NCBI GenBank assembly: GCA_009930305.1
Contig: RZYM01000009.1
Coordinates: 19,462 to 83,461 of the forward strand
Direction: 5' to 3'
DNA: 64,000 nucleotides
Origin: Bacteroidia bacterium
GTDB taxonomy: Bacteria > Bacteroidota > Bacteroidia > Bacteroidales > Paludibacteraceae
The notes under the pieces: model-generated
Seen by the model: the letters and a program-made list of their open reading frames with translations, nothing else
What the model was told of the DNA's origin: nothing
Databases searched by the model: none
Shown here: positions 1-9,024 of the stretch, piece after piece
Layout: each line of letters opens with the position of its first letter
Position numbering within the stretch: position 1 is the stretch's first letter
Made by a program: the position numbers and the translations under genes

Positions 1-2037
1 TCTTATATAAGTCGTATCTTCAATATAAATGTCCTTGGCAAATACGTATGATAATTCTGAAATAGGAGATATGTCTAAACTAAAATTAAAATCGTTTGAT
101 GGTTGTTTGCGTTTTAATATTATTGGTTTGTATGTTGTTAATTCTTCCGTTAGTAAATACTGCAAATTAGCTCCTAATGTTGAAAATGTATACTTACCTT
201 CCAAAGATGCTCTTATAGGTTCGGATGTGATTGTGATGCGTTGTATATCGTTTTCTTTCGTTGCTCTTATGACAAGATTATTCATATTGTATGATTCATT
301 ATCGTTGAACAATGACAATGAATCAATGCTTATATATCCCAATATATCATCTAATGTTGTAAATTGAAGTCGAGATTTTGCTATTACTGAAGCCTTGAAT
401 GTTGGATAAGAATCAATCAATTTGAGAGAATTAGGTTTTATAGAGTCAACTCTTGCGAATAAATTGAATGTTTTTAATTTGTCCTTAAAATCGATATCTG
501 AATGTATTAGAATATTTCCATATCCATTGTCATCACCATACTTAATATCTGCAGATGCATTTTCTTGGGTGTATTTGCCATCTATTGTAATGTCATTGAA
601 ATCATATCCGTTGTATGTAAATGAATTAATGTGTCCACTGACTTTCCCTGTAATACTTTTATTTTGAGGCTTTTCTCCATCAACTTCAACATTCATTGAA
701 AGATGCTGTAGTTTTGTGTCTTTACCTAGTAATCGGTTTAAATTAAAGTCTTGAGTCCCAATCTTTCCTTTAAATTTAAAATTTTGGTTCTTAGGAGTGT
801 AACTCATCATTAAATCTGTTTTGATAACTCCGACTTGTGTGATTAGTCGGCCGTATGCAACGAGATTTGAATAGAATCCGGATATATTACCCTTATACAG
901 CAAATCACCAAGATTTTGCATCTCCTTTGGAAGTATAAATGGTTTTTTTGTTAAATCGGATATGAGATTTTCTAATTCATCTCGTCCAATCCTTACTTCA
1001 CTTATGTCTGCATATACAAATGTTTCGTTTGGATTAAAAGGATCGGATATATTAGCTGAAGTTTGTATATTTATATTATTGCCATAAGAAGCCGAGAAAT
1101 TCTTTAATCTTAGCGTTTTATTCGAATAACTTATAGCTGCGGATGTTTTTAGCGGATTCCTTAGACCCTTTAAAATAGGAGCAAAACAAGCCAAGTCATT
1201 TCCTTTGATGTATGATATTGGCATTGATAGATTAAACTTTAAACTATTTTGGAATGAGTTAATTTTGCTGAGTTGAGACAAACTATCATAATTAATAGCT
1301 AAACTATCTAATCGGATATCTGATCCAGGCATTAATAGTTTAAAATTCTTTATTTTGATTGCATTTTTACCTAAAAATCCATCAAAACATAATTTTGATA
1401 TTGTTAAGCCAGATTGCTCATGCAAGTCTAAACTATTAACTTCAAGACTTACTGTATCAGTCTTTGCGCAATTTAATTTTACATCTAAATTGAGATTGTC
1501 AACATCAATATGATTAGGATCAAATGGTATTACAGCAGAACTTTCTAAATCCGTATTATCAAACTTAAAACGACAATTTCTTAATTGGCAATCTTTTACT
1601 TGAAATTGAAAAAGAAGAGGCTGTTGCTTTTTTTTCTCTTTGGGTGTAAAGGCTTCTATTAAAAACTGTAAGTTGGTCTGTCCTGTAGTATCAGTTTTTA
1701 ATCTAAAATCCATTTTATCAACATTAATAGCCTGAACTACTACTTGTCTTTTAAATAGTGGCAGTATTTTTACGTCAGCATAAAAAGATTGTATGCAAGC
1801 AAGAGTATCTTTGTCTTTATCTTCTAAATAAATATCATTTAATTTTATTGTTGAAAATAAATTGTACTTGACAGAGCCTATTCTAATTTCCGTACCTAAT
1901 TGCTCGGATAACGAATTTGTAATTTGCTCAACGACATAAGCCTGAATAACTTTGCTGCTTAACAACAAGGTAACCGATAGTGGTATACTAATAATAATTA
2001 CCACTATTGTGATGACTATGGTAAAGAATTTTTTAAT
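1..2037 (-). CDS. TamB/AsmA-like translocation and assembly module protein (3' part beyond window)
   Basis: I translated this by hand on the minus strand. The frame was open at every stretch I read, from 2037 to the left edge, giving about 679 residues with the C-terminus missing. It begins with a short basic stretch (KKFF), one hydrophobic membrane segment, then a region ending SSKVIQAYVVEQITNSLSEQ, and continues as long beta-rich sequence rich in Asp, Asn, Ser and Thr. This is the architecture of the AsmA/TamB superfamily, whose large periplasmic proteins bridge inner and outer membranes and help lipid transport or outer-membrane protein assembly. Bacteroidota members are usually well over 1,000 residues. 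The start is uncertain: no ATG, GTG or TTG precedes the membrane segment in frame, so I placed it at an ATT codon (2037). A GTG at 2004 would lose the basic N-terminus. It is divergent from tsaD. The family call is from architecture only. Confidence 0.7.
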   Translation of the reverse strand, partial: MKKFFTIVITIVVIIISIPLSVTLLLSSKVIQAYVVEQITNSLSEQLGTEIRIGSVKYNLFSTIKLNDIYLEDKDKDTLACIQSFYADVKILPLFKRQVVVQAINVDKMDFRLKTDTTGQTNLQFLIEAFTPKEKKKQQPLLFQFQVKDCQLRNCRFKFDNTDLESSAVIPFDPNHIDVDNLNLDVKLNCAKTDTVSLEVNSLDLHEQSGLTISKLCFDGFLGKNAIKIKNFKLLMPGSDIRLDSLAINYDSLSQLSKINSFQNSLKFNLSMPISYIKGNDLACFAPILKGLRNPLKTSAAISYSNKTLRLKNFSASYGNNINIQTSANISDPFNPNETFVYADISEVRIGRDELENLISDLTKKPFILPKEMQNLGDLLYKGNISGFYSNLVAYGRLITQVGVIKTDLMMSYTPKNQNFKFKGKIGTQDFNLNRLLGKDTKLQHLSMNVEVDGEKPQNKSITGKVSGHINSFTYNGYDFNDITIDGKYTQENASADIKYGDDNGYGNILIHSDIDFKDKLKTFNLFARVDSIKPNSLKLIDSYPTFKASVIAKSRLQFTTLDDILGYISIDSLSLFNDNESYNMNNLVIRATKENDIQRITITSEPIRASLEGKYTFSTLGANLQYLLTEELTTYKPIILKRKQPSNDFNFSLDISPISELSYVFAKDIYIEDTTYIR

Positions 2038-2044
2038 AACTTTG
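2037..2044 (+). promoter_or_regulatory. Bacteroidota -7 element for the tsaD operon
   Basis: TAACTTTG fits the TAnnTTTG consensus and leaves a leader of about 40 nt before the tsaD ATG. It overlaps the first codon of the divergent TamB-like gene. No -33 TTG stands at the usual 19-21 bp spacing. Confidence 0.4.
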
Positions 2045-2062
2045 CAGTTTAGTTTTAAGTAA

Positions 2063-2070
2063 CAAAATTA
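2063..2070 (-). promoter_or_regulatory. Bacteroidota -7 element for the TamB-like gene
   Basis: Read on the minus strand this is TAATTTTG, which matches the TAnnTTTG consensus. It lies 25 nt before the proposed ATT start, which argues that translation starts near 2037 rather than at the GTG at 2004. No clear -33 TTG was found. Confidence 0.45.
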
Positions 2071-2087
2071 CGAATAAATCGCCATTC

Positions 2088-3131
2088 ATGAAAGAGCAAA
2101 TGAAAAAAAATGATGAGGTGGTCATATTAGGTATAGAATCATCATGTGATGATACTTCAGCAGCCGTTCTGAGAAACGGATATTTGCTTTCTAACGTCAT
2201 ATCAAGTCAAGCAGTTCATAGTGCTTACGGGGGCGTTGTTCCAGAGTTAGCATCGCGTGCCCATCAGCAAAATATTATTCCTACGGTACATGAGGCACTT
2301 AAACGTGCAAATATTGACAAAACCGAATTGTCTGCTATTGCATATACACGAGGTCCTGGTTTAATAGGTTCTTTATTAGTAGGCACATCTTTCACAAAAG
2401 GATTATCAATAGCTTTAAATATACCAGTAATTGAGGTAAATCATTTACAAGCACATGTGTTGGCTCATTTTATACTTGAAGAAGGGCTTGAATCTCATGT
2501 ACCTGAGTTTCCATTTTTATGTTTATTAGTTTCCGGTGGTAATTCACAGATAGTTTTGGTTAGAGCTTATAATGATATGCAAATCATAGGTCAAACAATT
2601 GATGATGCAGCGGGAGAAGCCTTTGATAAATGTGCAAAGGTTTTAAATGGCCCATATCCTGGTGGTCCTTTTGTAGATAAACTTGCTAAAGAAGGTAACC
2701 CTAAGGCTTTCCATTTTGCAAAACCGAATATTGATGGTTATGATTATAGTTTCAGTGGCTTGAAAACTTCATTTTTATATTTAATACGTGATGCATTAAA
2801 AGAAAATACTGATTTTATCGAACAAAATAAAGCAGATTTATGTGCATCATTTCAAAGCACTGTTATTAGTGTTCTGATGAATAAACTTAAAAAAGCTGCA
2901 GATGCATTGTCCATAAATAGAGTAGCAGTTGCAGGTGGGGTATCAGCAAATAGTGGATTAAGAGCTGCATTTACTGATTATGCATCACGCTATGGTTGGG
3001 AAGTATTTCTACCCAAATTTTCATACACCACGGATAATGCTGCAATGATTGCAGTAACAGGTTATTTTAAATGTAAAGCCGGAATCTTTGATAAATTAGA
3101 TTCTGTCCCATTTTCAAAAGTAGTTATATGA
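2088..3131 (+). CDS. tsaD: tRNA N6-adenosine threonylcarbamoyltransferase TsaD
   Basis: TsaD is the catalytic subunit that transfers the threonylcarbamoyl group to A37 of tRNAs reading ANN codons, together with TsaB and TsaE. The 347-residue protein has the usual family length (about 340). It opens with GIESSCDDT, has the metal-binding HxxxH at H119/H123 (NHLQAH), the substrate loop LVSGGNSQ, NGPYPGGP, and the ATP-binding tail VAVAGGVSANSGLR followed by SYTTDNAAM. A second ATG at 2100 would also fit the family start. It heads a run whose next gene overlaps its stop by 4 nt (ATGA), so the two are probably translationally coupled. Confidence 0.97.
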   Translation: MKEQMKKNDEVVILGIESSCDDTSAAVLRNGYLLSNVISSQAVHSAYGGVVPELASRAHQQNIIPTVHEALKRANIDKTELSAIAYTRGPGLIGSLLVGTSFTKGLSIALNIPVIEVNHLQAHVLAHFILEEGLESHVPEFPFLCLLVSGGNSQIVLVRAYNDMQIIGQTIDDAAGEAFDKCAKVLNGPYPGGPFVDKLAKEGNPKAFHFAKPNIDGYDYSFSGLKTSFLYLIRDALKENTDFIEQNKADLCASFQSTVISVLMNKLKKAADALSINRVAVAGGVSANSGLRAAFTDYASRYGWEVFLPKFSYTTDNAAMIAVTGYFKCKAGIFDKLDSVPFSKVVI

Positions 3132-3721
3132 TAAACAATATTAAAGTATATTTCAAACAGATTTTAGAACGTTTTTACTTCCTAAAAGGTCCCGTATATT
3201 TTGTAATAATCTTATTATTAACGCATTTTGCTTGGAGATATAGTTTTGAGGAAGATATTGATTTGAGCGGAAATCCTCTGTTGTTTTTATGGGGAATTGA
3301 TGTAACAAATTTCTTTAATGCTTTTTCTATGGCACTTACTAAATCAGTATATATATTGCTGCATGATATTTTAGGCGTTGACGTAGGTATGCTTGGTAAT
3401 ACCATATTCAGTAAAGATTCTCATATGGTTATAAATGTAGTATGGAGTTGTAGCGGAATAAAACAAATGTTCGTATTCTTTTGTATTATAGTGTTTTATC
3501 CAGGTAGTATTTTGCGTAAATTATGGTATGTACCATCTGGTTTGATAGTTATAGCACTACTCAATATTATTCGAATAGCAATGATAGCTTATGGCACAAA
3601 AATTAACGGTGCTTGGTTTGATCAACTACATGAAATCTCAAAATATGTGTTTTATGCAATTATATTTTTGATGTGGGTTCTTTGGGAAGAAAAAATAAGG
3701 AAAAATGAATCTCACGCTTGA
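3128..3721 (+). CDS. Exosortase/archaeosortase-family membrane protease
   Basis: This 197-residue protein has several hydrophobic helices and carries the three residues of the exosortase (Xrt) family: C108 in the motif WSCSGIKQM, R149 in LLNIIRIAMI and H168 in DQLHEISKYVFY. Xrt enzymes are multi-pass membrane transpeptidases that cleave C-terminal sorting tails such as PEP-CTERM. It is shorter than proteobacterial EpsH-type enzymes and resembles the compact Bacteroidota versions (XrtF/XrtN/XrtX-like); I cannot choose the subtype. It overlaps tsaD by 4 nt and coaX by 17 nt, so it belongs to their operon. No substrate with an obvious Xrt tail is visible in the window. Confidence 0.82.
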   Translation: MINNIKVYFKQILERFYFLKGPVYFVIILLLTHFAWRYSFEEDIDLSGNPLLFLWGIDVTNFFNAFSMALTKSVYILLHDILGVDVGMLGNTIFSKDSHMVINVVWSCSGIKQMFVFFCIIVFYPGSILRKLWYVPSGLIVIALLNIIRIAMIAYGTKINGAWFDQLHEISKYVFYAIIFLMWVLWEEKIRKNESHA

Positions 3722-4442
3722 TTTTGGAAATACTAGGGTAAAAGTTGCTGTTTTTGATGGAAACAAATGTATTCACGAATATGCATATGATTTTTTTTCT
3801 GTCAAAGAATGTGAAACTTTATTAAGTATGTTTCAGATTAAAAGAGCAATAGTTTGTTCTGTTACAGAAATTGACGCAACTCTTTCAGAATATTTAAAAA
3901 CAACATTTAATCCTTGCGTTTTTTTAGATTCCCAAACGCCGATACCAATAATTAATGCATATGCAACTCCTATAACTTTAGGCCCGGATCGTTTAGCCTT
4001 GGCAGTAGGAGCTCACGAATTGCATCCGGAACATTCTGTTTTAGTGGTAGATGCAGGAACCGCACTTACATATGAGTTAATTGATGAGACAGGAAAATAC
4101 CTTGGCGGTAATATCGCTCCAGGCGCAAATATGCGTTTAAAATCTTTGCATGATTATACTCAAAAATTGCCTTTGGTGTCTTTGAGTGATACAAATTCCA
4201 ATATTGGAAATAATACAAATGATGCAATATTGAATGGAGTTGTTTATGGAATCGCTTATGAAATAGATTCTTATATATCATTTTTGCAATCAACATATCC
4301 GAATCTTTTGACTTTTTTAACAGGTGGCGACGCTTTTTACTTTGCCAAGAAATTAAAAAGTAGCATCTTTGTATCTCCGAATTTGCTTCTAATAGGTTTA
4401 AATTGCATATTAAATTACAACATATGTTCCGTACACGAATAA
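3705..4442 (+). CDS. coaX: Type III pantothenate kinase CoaX
   Basis: CoaX catalyses ATP-dependent phosphorylation of pantothenate, the first step of coenzyme A synthesis, in the cytoplasm. The 245-residue protein shows the ASKHA phosphate-binding start LTLDFGNTRVK (D6, G8, N9, T10), the GPDR motif at residues 93-96 with the likely catalytic Asp, a second nucleotide-binding segment VVDAGTALTYE (from residue 115), and GGNIAPGANMR, typical of type III rather than CoaA/CoaW enzymes. The first ATG overlaps the exosortase gene by 17 nt. The gene for the next outer-membrane protein starts within its 3' end. Confidence 0.95.
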   Translation: MNLTLDFGNTRVKVAVFDGNKCIHEYAYDFFSVKECETLLSMFQIKRAIVCSVTEIDATLSEYLKTTFNPCVFLDSQTPIPIINAYATPITLGPDRLALAVGAHELHPEHSVLVVDAGTALTYELIDETGKYLGGNIAPGANMRLKSLHDYTQKLPLVSLSDTNSNIGNNTNDAILNGVVYGIAYEIDSYISFLQSTYPNLLTFLTGGDAFYFAKKLKSSIFVSPNLLLIGLNCILNYNICSVHE

Positions 4443-5671
4443 TAAATACCATAATATTTTTTGCAGTAACAGCGGTCTGTGTATCACAAAATAATACACT
4501 GTCTCCATATTCGCGTTATGGATATGGAGAATTGCAGAGTCAGTCATTTGCCGCGACTCAGTCAATGGGTGGTTTAGGCTACGGAATTCGTGATAAGCGA
4601 CATATTAATCCAATGAATCCGGCTTCATATACATCAATTGATAGTTTAACTTTCATGATGGATATTGGAGTATCTGGTGTTATTGATGGTTTGGATACAG
4701 GAGATGATCAATTTACTCAATTTACAGGAAATCTTGATTATGTTGCATTCCAATTTCCGTTATGGAAATTTATGGCACTAAGTTTTGGTATACTTCCATA
4801 TTCGTCTATCGGATATGATTATACATCAACGTCTACGCAAGATCCATACGAAGAGCCTGACAGCTTGCTTTCAGTTAAGCAGTCTTTTTATGGCACAGGT
4901 GGATTCACACAAGTTTATCTAGGTATATCTTTCGATATCCTTAATCGTGTGGCAATCGGTATTAATGGTCGTTATATGTTTGGAAATATCAAGCACATAC
5001 GTCAAGTAACATTCCCTGATGAAGATCTTTATGTAGGAACAACACAAACTGCTGCATTGTATTCCAGTTCGTTTCTTTGTGATTTAGGTTTGCAATATCA
5101 TCAACCAATAGGGAATGATGAATTAGTTATAGGAGGAACATATGCTTTTAAACTTCCGATGAATATAACTAGTCAAATAACAACAATTACAAATACGACA
5201 GTGACTGATGATGCTAAATATGATTTTGACTATCCACAAACAATAGGAGTTGGCGCTTCTTATCGTATAGGTGAAATGATTTTAGTCGGTGCCGATTACT
5301 CTTGGCAGAATTTTAAAGATGCACGTTACTATGGGTATACAGATACTCTTGCAAATCGTTCAAAATGCGCTATAGGTATCGAATATGTACCAAAAGTGAA
5401 TTCAAAAAAATATTATGAAACTATGTGTTATCGTTTAGGCGCAAATTATTCCAATTCATACACAAAAGTTAATGGTGCATACTATAATGAATTCGCAATT
5501 ACTATGGGTATCGGTTTCCCTTTGTTTAGTTCACTTACGACATTGAATTTATTATTAGAATATGGTCAACGTGGTTCTATATCAACAACAAAATTACTTG
5601 AACAGTACTTTAAAATCGGTTTGAATGTGTCTTTGAACGAACGCTGGTTTGTTAAACGAAAATTTAATTAA
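4424..5671 (+). CDS. Outer-membrane beta-barrel protein (FadL/OmpP1-like)
   Basis: The start at 4424 (MFRTRIINTIIFF) places a signal peptide at the N-terminus, with probable cleavage near VSQ, and overlaps the end of coaX; an upstream in-frame ATG at 4403 would bury the signal. The mature part begins with SPYSRYGYGELQ and MGGLGYG, then alternates polar and aromatic residues in strand-like segments (for example GADYSWQNFKDARYYGY), as expected for an outer-membrane barrel of about 400 residues. Related proteins follow coaX in other Bacteroidales as far as I recall. The ligand is unknown. It could be a transport porin or a structural outer-membrane protein. Confidence 0.7.
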   Translation: MFRTRIINTIIFFAVTAVCVSQNNTLSPYSRYGYGELQSQSFAATQSMGGLGYGIRDKRHINPMNPASYTSIDSLTFMMDIGVSGVIDGLDTGDDQFTQFTGNLDYVAFQFPLWKFMALSFGILPYSSIGYDYTSTSTQDPYEEPDSLLSVKQSFYGTGGFTQVYLGISFDILNRVAIGINGRYMFGNIKHIRQVTFPDEDLYVGTTQTAALYSSSFLCDLGLQYHQPIGNDELVIGGTYAFKLPMNITSQITTITNTTVTDDAKYDFDYPQTIGVGASYRIGEMILVGADYSWQNFKDARYYGYTDTLANRSKCAIGIEYVPKVNSKKYYETMCYRLGANYSNSYTKVNGAYYNEFAITMGIGFPLFSSLTTLNLLLEYGQRGSISTTKLLEQYFKIGLNVSLNERWFVKRKFN

Positions 5672-5699
5672 TATTATATACAACTTTAAAATTAAGAAA

Positions 5700-7058
5700 A
5701 TGAAAAGTTTCAAGTACATATTGGTAGCAGGAGCTTTTATAAGTTCTATCTCTGCGTTCAGCGCAAAAGGAATCGATAACGGAAGTCGCTTTGGAACAGG
5801 TGAAGATAGTATCCGTTGTATCGAAAATTTAAGCCTTTATGGCAGTTATTATAAAATTAAAGATTACGAATCTGCGTATAATAGTTGGAAGGTCGTTTAT
5901 GATGAATGTCCTCAAGCAGGTGGTCGTACTCTTTATAGTCAAGGTGCATTTTTGATTGCTACTAAAATGAGCAAAGAAAAAGATGCAGTTAAGAAACGAG
6001 AGTGGTTTAAGATGTTGATGGAATGCTATGATAAGCGTATTCAATATTTTGGAGACGATAAAAATTATCCAGGACCATGGATACGTGGACGTCAAGCTAT
6101 TGATTTCATCAACTATTCAGGTGAAGAAGGTTTGATAGAAAAAGTATTGCCATGGTTAAAAACAGCAGTTGATTTTATGGGTGAACAATGTGATGCTGAC
6201 GTTATGAATGCTTATTTTCAAATGTTGGAAAAGCAATATGATTCAGATAAAGACAAATATAGAACAGACTTTATCAATGAATATTTAAGATTAGGTTCAT
6301 TATTGGATGGTAGAATTTCAAAAGCAGATAAATATGCTCCAAATTATCAATTAGTACGCAATAATATTAATCAAATGTTTACCAATAGTGGTGCTGCTGA
6401 TTGCGCTACACTCGAAAGCGTGTTTGAATCAAAAGTTGAAATATCTAAAGACAAAGTTGATGAATTAGCAACTATTATTAATTTGTTCTCAAAAGCAGGA
6501 TGTAAAGAATCTGATGTTTATTTTAAAGCATCTTTATATGCTCATAAATTGAATCCTACAGCCGAAACAGCAGCAGGATGCGGTTATCGAGCAGCAAAGA
6601 AAAAAGAATATTCAAATGCAGTTCGTTTTTTCAACGAAGCAATTAAATTGGCTGATAATGATTCTGTTAAATATGAATATCAGTATATAATAGCTGCTTT
6701 GGAGATGCAAATGGATCATTATACAGAGGCTCGTGCAGCTTCGAGACGTGCAATAGAACTTGATCCATCTAATGGCGCTCCATATATCTTAATAGCTCAA
6801 ATGTATGCTGACAATAATCACAATCCATATAGTGACGACAAAATTTTAGCAAAAACAGTGTATTGGGCAGCTGTTGATAAATTGGAAAAAGCGAAATCAA
6901 TTGATCCTTCATGTGCAGAGAAAGCACAGCAACTTATAAATACCTATCGCAAATTTTATCCTTCAAAAGAAGATGTGTTCTTTAAACCTGAATTGAAAGT
7001 TGGAGAATTGTTCCTAATTGGTGGATGGATAGGTGAGACAGTTCGTTGTAGGGACTAA
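5700..7058 (+). CDS. Periplasmic tetratricopeptide-repeat protein
   Basis: Translation from the ATG at 5700 gives 452 residues starting MKSFKYILVAGAFISSISAF, a clear signal peptide; an in-frame ATG at 5649 would add 17 residues before it. Helical repeats follow, and the C-terminal half contains recognisable TPR units (ARAASRRAIELDPSNGAPYI and KLEKAKSIDPSCAEKAQ). It probably acts as a periplasmic scaffold. It lies 28 nt after the barrel protein and 12 nt before lptC, in a run of envelope genes, so a role in outer-membrane assembly is plausible but not shown. Confidence 0.75.
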   Translation: MKSFKYILVAGAFISSISAFSAKGIDNGSRFGTGEDSIRCIENLSLYGSYYKIKDYESAYNSWKVVYDECPQAGGRTLYSQGAFLIATKMSKEKDAVKKREWFKMLMECYDKRIQYFGDDKNYPGPWIRGRQAIDFINYSGEEGLIEKVLPWLKTAVDFMGEQCDADVMNAYFQMLEKQYDSDKDKYRTDFINEYLRLGSLLDGRISKADKYAPNYQLVRNNINQMFTNSGAADCATLESVFESKVEISKDKVDELATIINLFSKAGCKESDVYFKASLYAHKLNPTAETAAGCGYRAAKKKEYSNAVRFFNEAIKLADNDSVKYEYQYIIAALEMQMDHYTEARAASRRAIELDPSNGAPYILIAQMYADNNHNPYSDDKILAKTVYWAAVDKLEKAKSIDPSCAEKAQQLINTYRKFYPSKEDVFFKPELKVGELFLIGGWIGETVRCRD

Positions 7059-7070
7059 TGTTTTTCTGAT

Positions 7071-7676
7071 TTGAAGCAAATATTAATTAAACATATTTAT
7101 ACTTACATAACGGTCGCTTTTATAGCAGCCGTTATGTTTGTGTTTATTTCCTGCTCATATCGAGTTGAATCAACGGAAGAATTATCTAATTCACGTGATT
7201 CTATTGCACTAGTGCATGCGTGGGATGTTTCAACTGTTATATCTGATTCAGGAGTTACCCGGTATCGTCTTGCAACACCTGAATGGTTAATATTTGACAA
7301 AGCATCAGAACCATATTGGGATTTTCCACATGGAATACATTTAGAAAAATTTGATGAGAATTTAAACGTGTATGCCAATGTAGATGCAGATACAGCAATA
7401 TATTATAGCAATAAAGAAATGTGGATTTTGAGTGGGAACGTAAAGGCGATGAATCTTGATGGAGAAAGATTTGAGTCTGAAAAATTGTTTGTAGAGCAAA
7501 AAAAAGATCGTATATATACAGACAGATTTGTAACCATAATACAAAAAGAACGTATAATTAATGGAATAGGTTTAGAATCTAATCAAAGATTAACAAAATA
7601 TACTATACTGGAACCGCAAGGTATAATACCCATAGATGAAGCATCGGATTCTGTTTTAACATCCGCAAATCAGTAA
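7071..7676 (+). CDS. lptC: LPS export periplasmic protein LptC (lipoprotein form)
   Basis: LptC joins the inner-membrane LptFGB complex to LptA and passes lipopolysaccharide across the periplasm. The 201-residue product shows the LptC/DUF1239 pattern: a short N-terminal hydrophobic segment, then WLIFDKASEPYWDFPHGI, VDADTAIYYSNKEMWILSGN and LFVEQKKDRIYTD. The start is TTG at 7071; the next ATG (7134) lies inside the hydrophobic segment. With the TTG start there is a lipobox FISC, so the protein is probably lipid-anchored, as is common in Bacteroidota and unlike the transmembrane anchor of E. coli LptC. The CorC-like gene follows after 5 nt. Confidence 0.88.
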   Translation: MKQILIKHIYTYITVAFIAAVMFVFISCSYRVESTEELSNSRDSIALVHAWDVSTVISDSGVTRYRLATPEWLIFDKASEPYWDFPHGIHLEKFDENLNVYANVDADTAIYYSNKEMWILSGNVKAMNLDGERFESEKLFVEQKKDRIYTDRFVTIIQKERIINGIGLESNQRLTKYTILEPQGIIPIDEASDSVLTSANQ

Positions 7677-7681
7677 TTTAT

Positions 7682-8935
7682 ATGAGTTCTACTATTGTCA
7701 TCATCATAATTTCATTATTATTTTCCGCTTTTTTTTCGGGCATGGAGATAGCGTTTGTTTCATCTAACAAACTTCGGTTTGAAATGGATAAACAACGTAA
7801 AACACTAACATCGTCCATACTTAACATATTTTACACAAGACCCGATAGATACATTTCTACAATTTTAGTTGGAAACAATATAGCATTAGTCATTTATGGT
7901 ATACAAATGGCAAATTTATTGCGTCCTTTTTTAATACTATTGGGCAGTGACGCATTAATAGCATTGATTCAGACATTACTTTCGACATTTCTTATTCTTA
8001 TAACAGGAGAGTTTATTCCAAAAATATTGTTTAAAATCAATTCTAATTTTTGGATGAATACATTCGCTGTGCCTTTATTGTTGATATATGTCATTCTATA
8101 TCCGATATCTGTTTTTATGAGTTTCTTGTCAAAAGCTATAATTCGTTTGTTCGGAATTAAAGTGGCGGAGCGCTCTGTACGTATGCTTGGTCGGGTTGAT
8201 TTGGATTTTCTGGTACATGAATCTGTTCATAATCACAACAATAATAAAGATGAAATTAATAATGAAGTTAAAATCTTTCAAAATGCACTTGACTTCTCAA
8301 AAGTTAAACTACGCGATTGTATGGTTCCAAGAACAGAAATCGAAGCTGTAGATTCTGATACAGGATTAGAAGAACTAACGCAGCGTTTTGTATTGTCAGG
8401 TTGCTCTAAAATTTTAGTGTATAAAGATAGCATAGATAATATAATAGGTTATATACATTCTATTGAGATGTATAAAAATCCTACAAAATGGCAAGATAAG
8501 ATTATTTTAATACCAATCGTTCCGGAAACAATGGCTGCAAATAAATTAATGAATTTACTACTATTGAAAAAGAAAAGTCTTGCAGTTGTGGTAGACGAAT
8601 TTGGTGGAACTGCAGGTATTGTAACTTTGGAGGATATTGTAGAGGAGATATTTGGTGAAATTGAAGATGAACATGACACACAAGAATACGTAGAAAAACG
8701 TATTAATGAGCATGAATTGATACTTTCAGGACGATTGGAGGTAGATTATATCAATGAGCAATTTGGATTGGAATTGCCTACTTCTGATGAGTACATAACA
8801 ATTGCTGGTTTGATTTTACATATTTATCAAGGATTCCCCAAAACGAACGATGAAATTAAGTCAGGGAATTATTTGTTTAAAGTTTTAAAAGTAACTCACA
8901 ATAAAATTGAATTAGTACGGTTGATAATACAATAA
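7682..8935 (+). CDS. CNNM/CorC (HlyC) family CBS-domain membrane protein, GldE-like
   Basis: The 417-residue protein has an N-terminal DUF21/CNNM membrane domain (roughly residues 1-165, SGMEIAFVSSNKLRFE), a pair of CBS domains (about 195-320, MVPRTEIEAVD and FGGTAGIVTLEDIVEEI), and a C-terminal CorC_HlyC domain (about 335-415). CNNM proteins are linked to magnesium efflux, and the Flavobacterium relative GldE is connected with gliding and type IX secretion. The window has T9SS cargoes and a GldI-like protein, so a GldE-type role is possible, but the sequence does not decide between ion transport and secretion. Confidence 0.85.
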   Translation: MSSTIVIIIISLLFSAFFSGMEIAFVSSNKLRFEMDKQRKTLTSSILNIFYTRPDRYISTILVGNNIALVIYGIQMANLLRPFLILLGSDALIALIQTLLSTFLILITGEFIPKILFKINSNFWMNTFAVPLLLIYVILYPISVFMSFLSKAIIRLFGIKVAERSVRMLGRVDLDFLVHESVHNHNNNKDEINNEVKIFQNALDFSKVKLRDCMVPRTEIEAVDSDTGLEELTQRFVLSGCSKILVYKDSIDNIIGYIHSIEMYKNPTKWQDKIILIPIVPETMAANKLMNLLLLKKKSLAVVVDEFGGTAGIVTLEDIVEEIFGEIEDEHDTQEYVEKRINEHELILSGRLEVDYINEQFGLELPTSDEYITIAGLILHIYQGFPKTNDEIKSGNYLFKVLKVTHNKIELVRLIIQ

Positions 8936-8963
8936 AAATGGAGTGCATTATTTAAAAAATTTG

Positions 8964-8971
8964 TATCTTCG
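8964..8971 (+). promoter_or_regulatory. Bacteroidota -7 element before the PpiD-like gene
   Basis: TATCTTCG is a common variant of TAnnTTTG. It lies in the 89-nt gap after the CorC-like gene and leaves a leader of about 50 nt, so the isomerase gene can be transcribed apart from the upstream run. Confidence 0.5.
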
Positions 8972-9024
8972 CAGCCTAATTGTTCAGCAAATTTCAAAAA
9001 CAATAATATTATTTTTCATATAAA

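Noticed and set aside
29..667. Two plus-strand open frames (112 and 81 residues)
   Set aside because: They lie opposite the long TamB-like frame, which is open throughout and has family-like sequence.
4066..4452. 128-residue minus-strand frame opposite coaX
   Set aside because: It runs antisense to coaX and to the start of the barrel gene; no promoter or conserved sequence.
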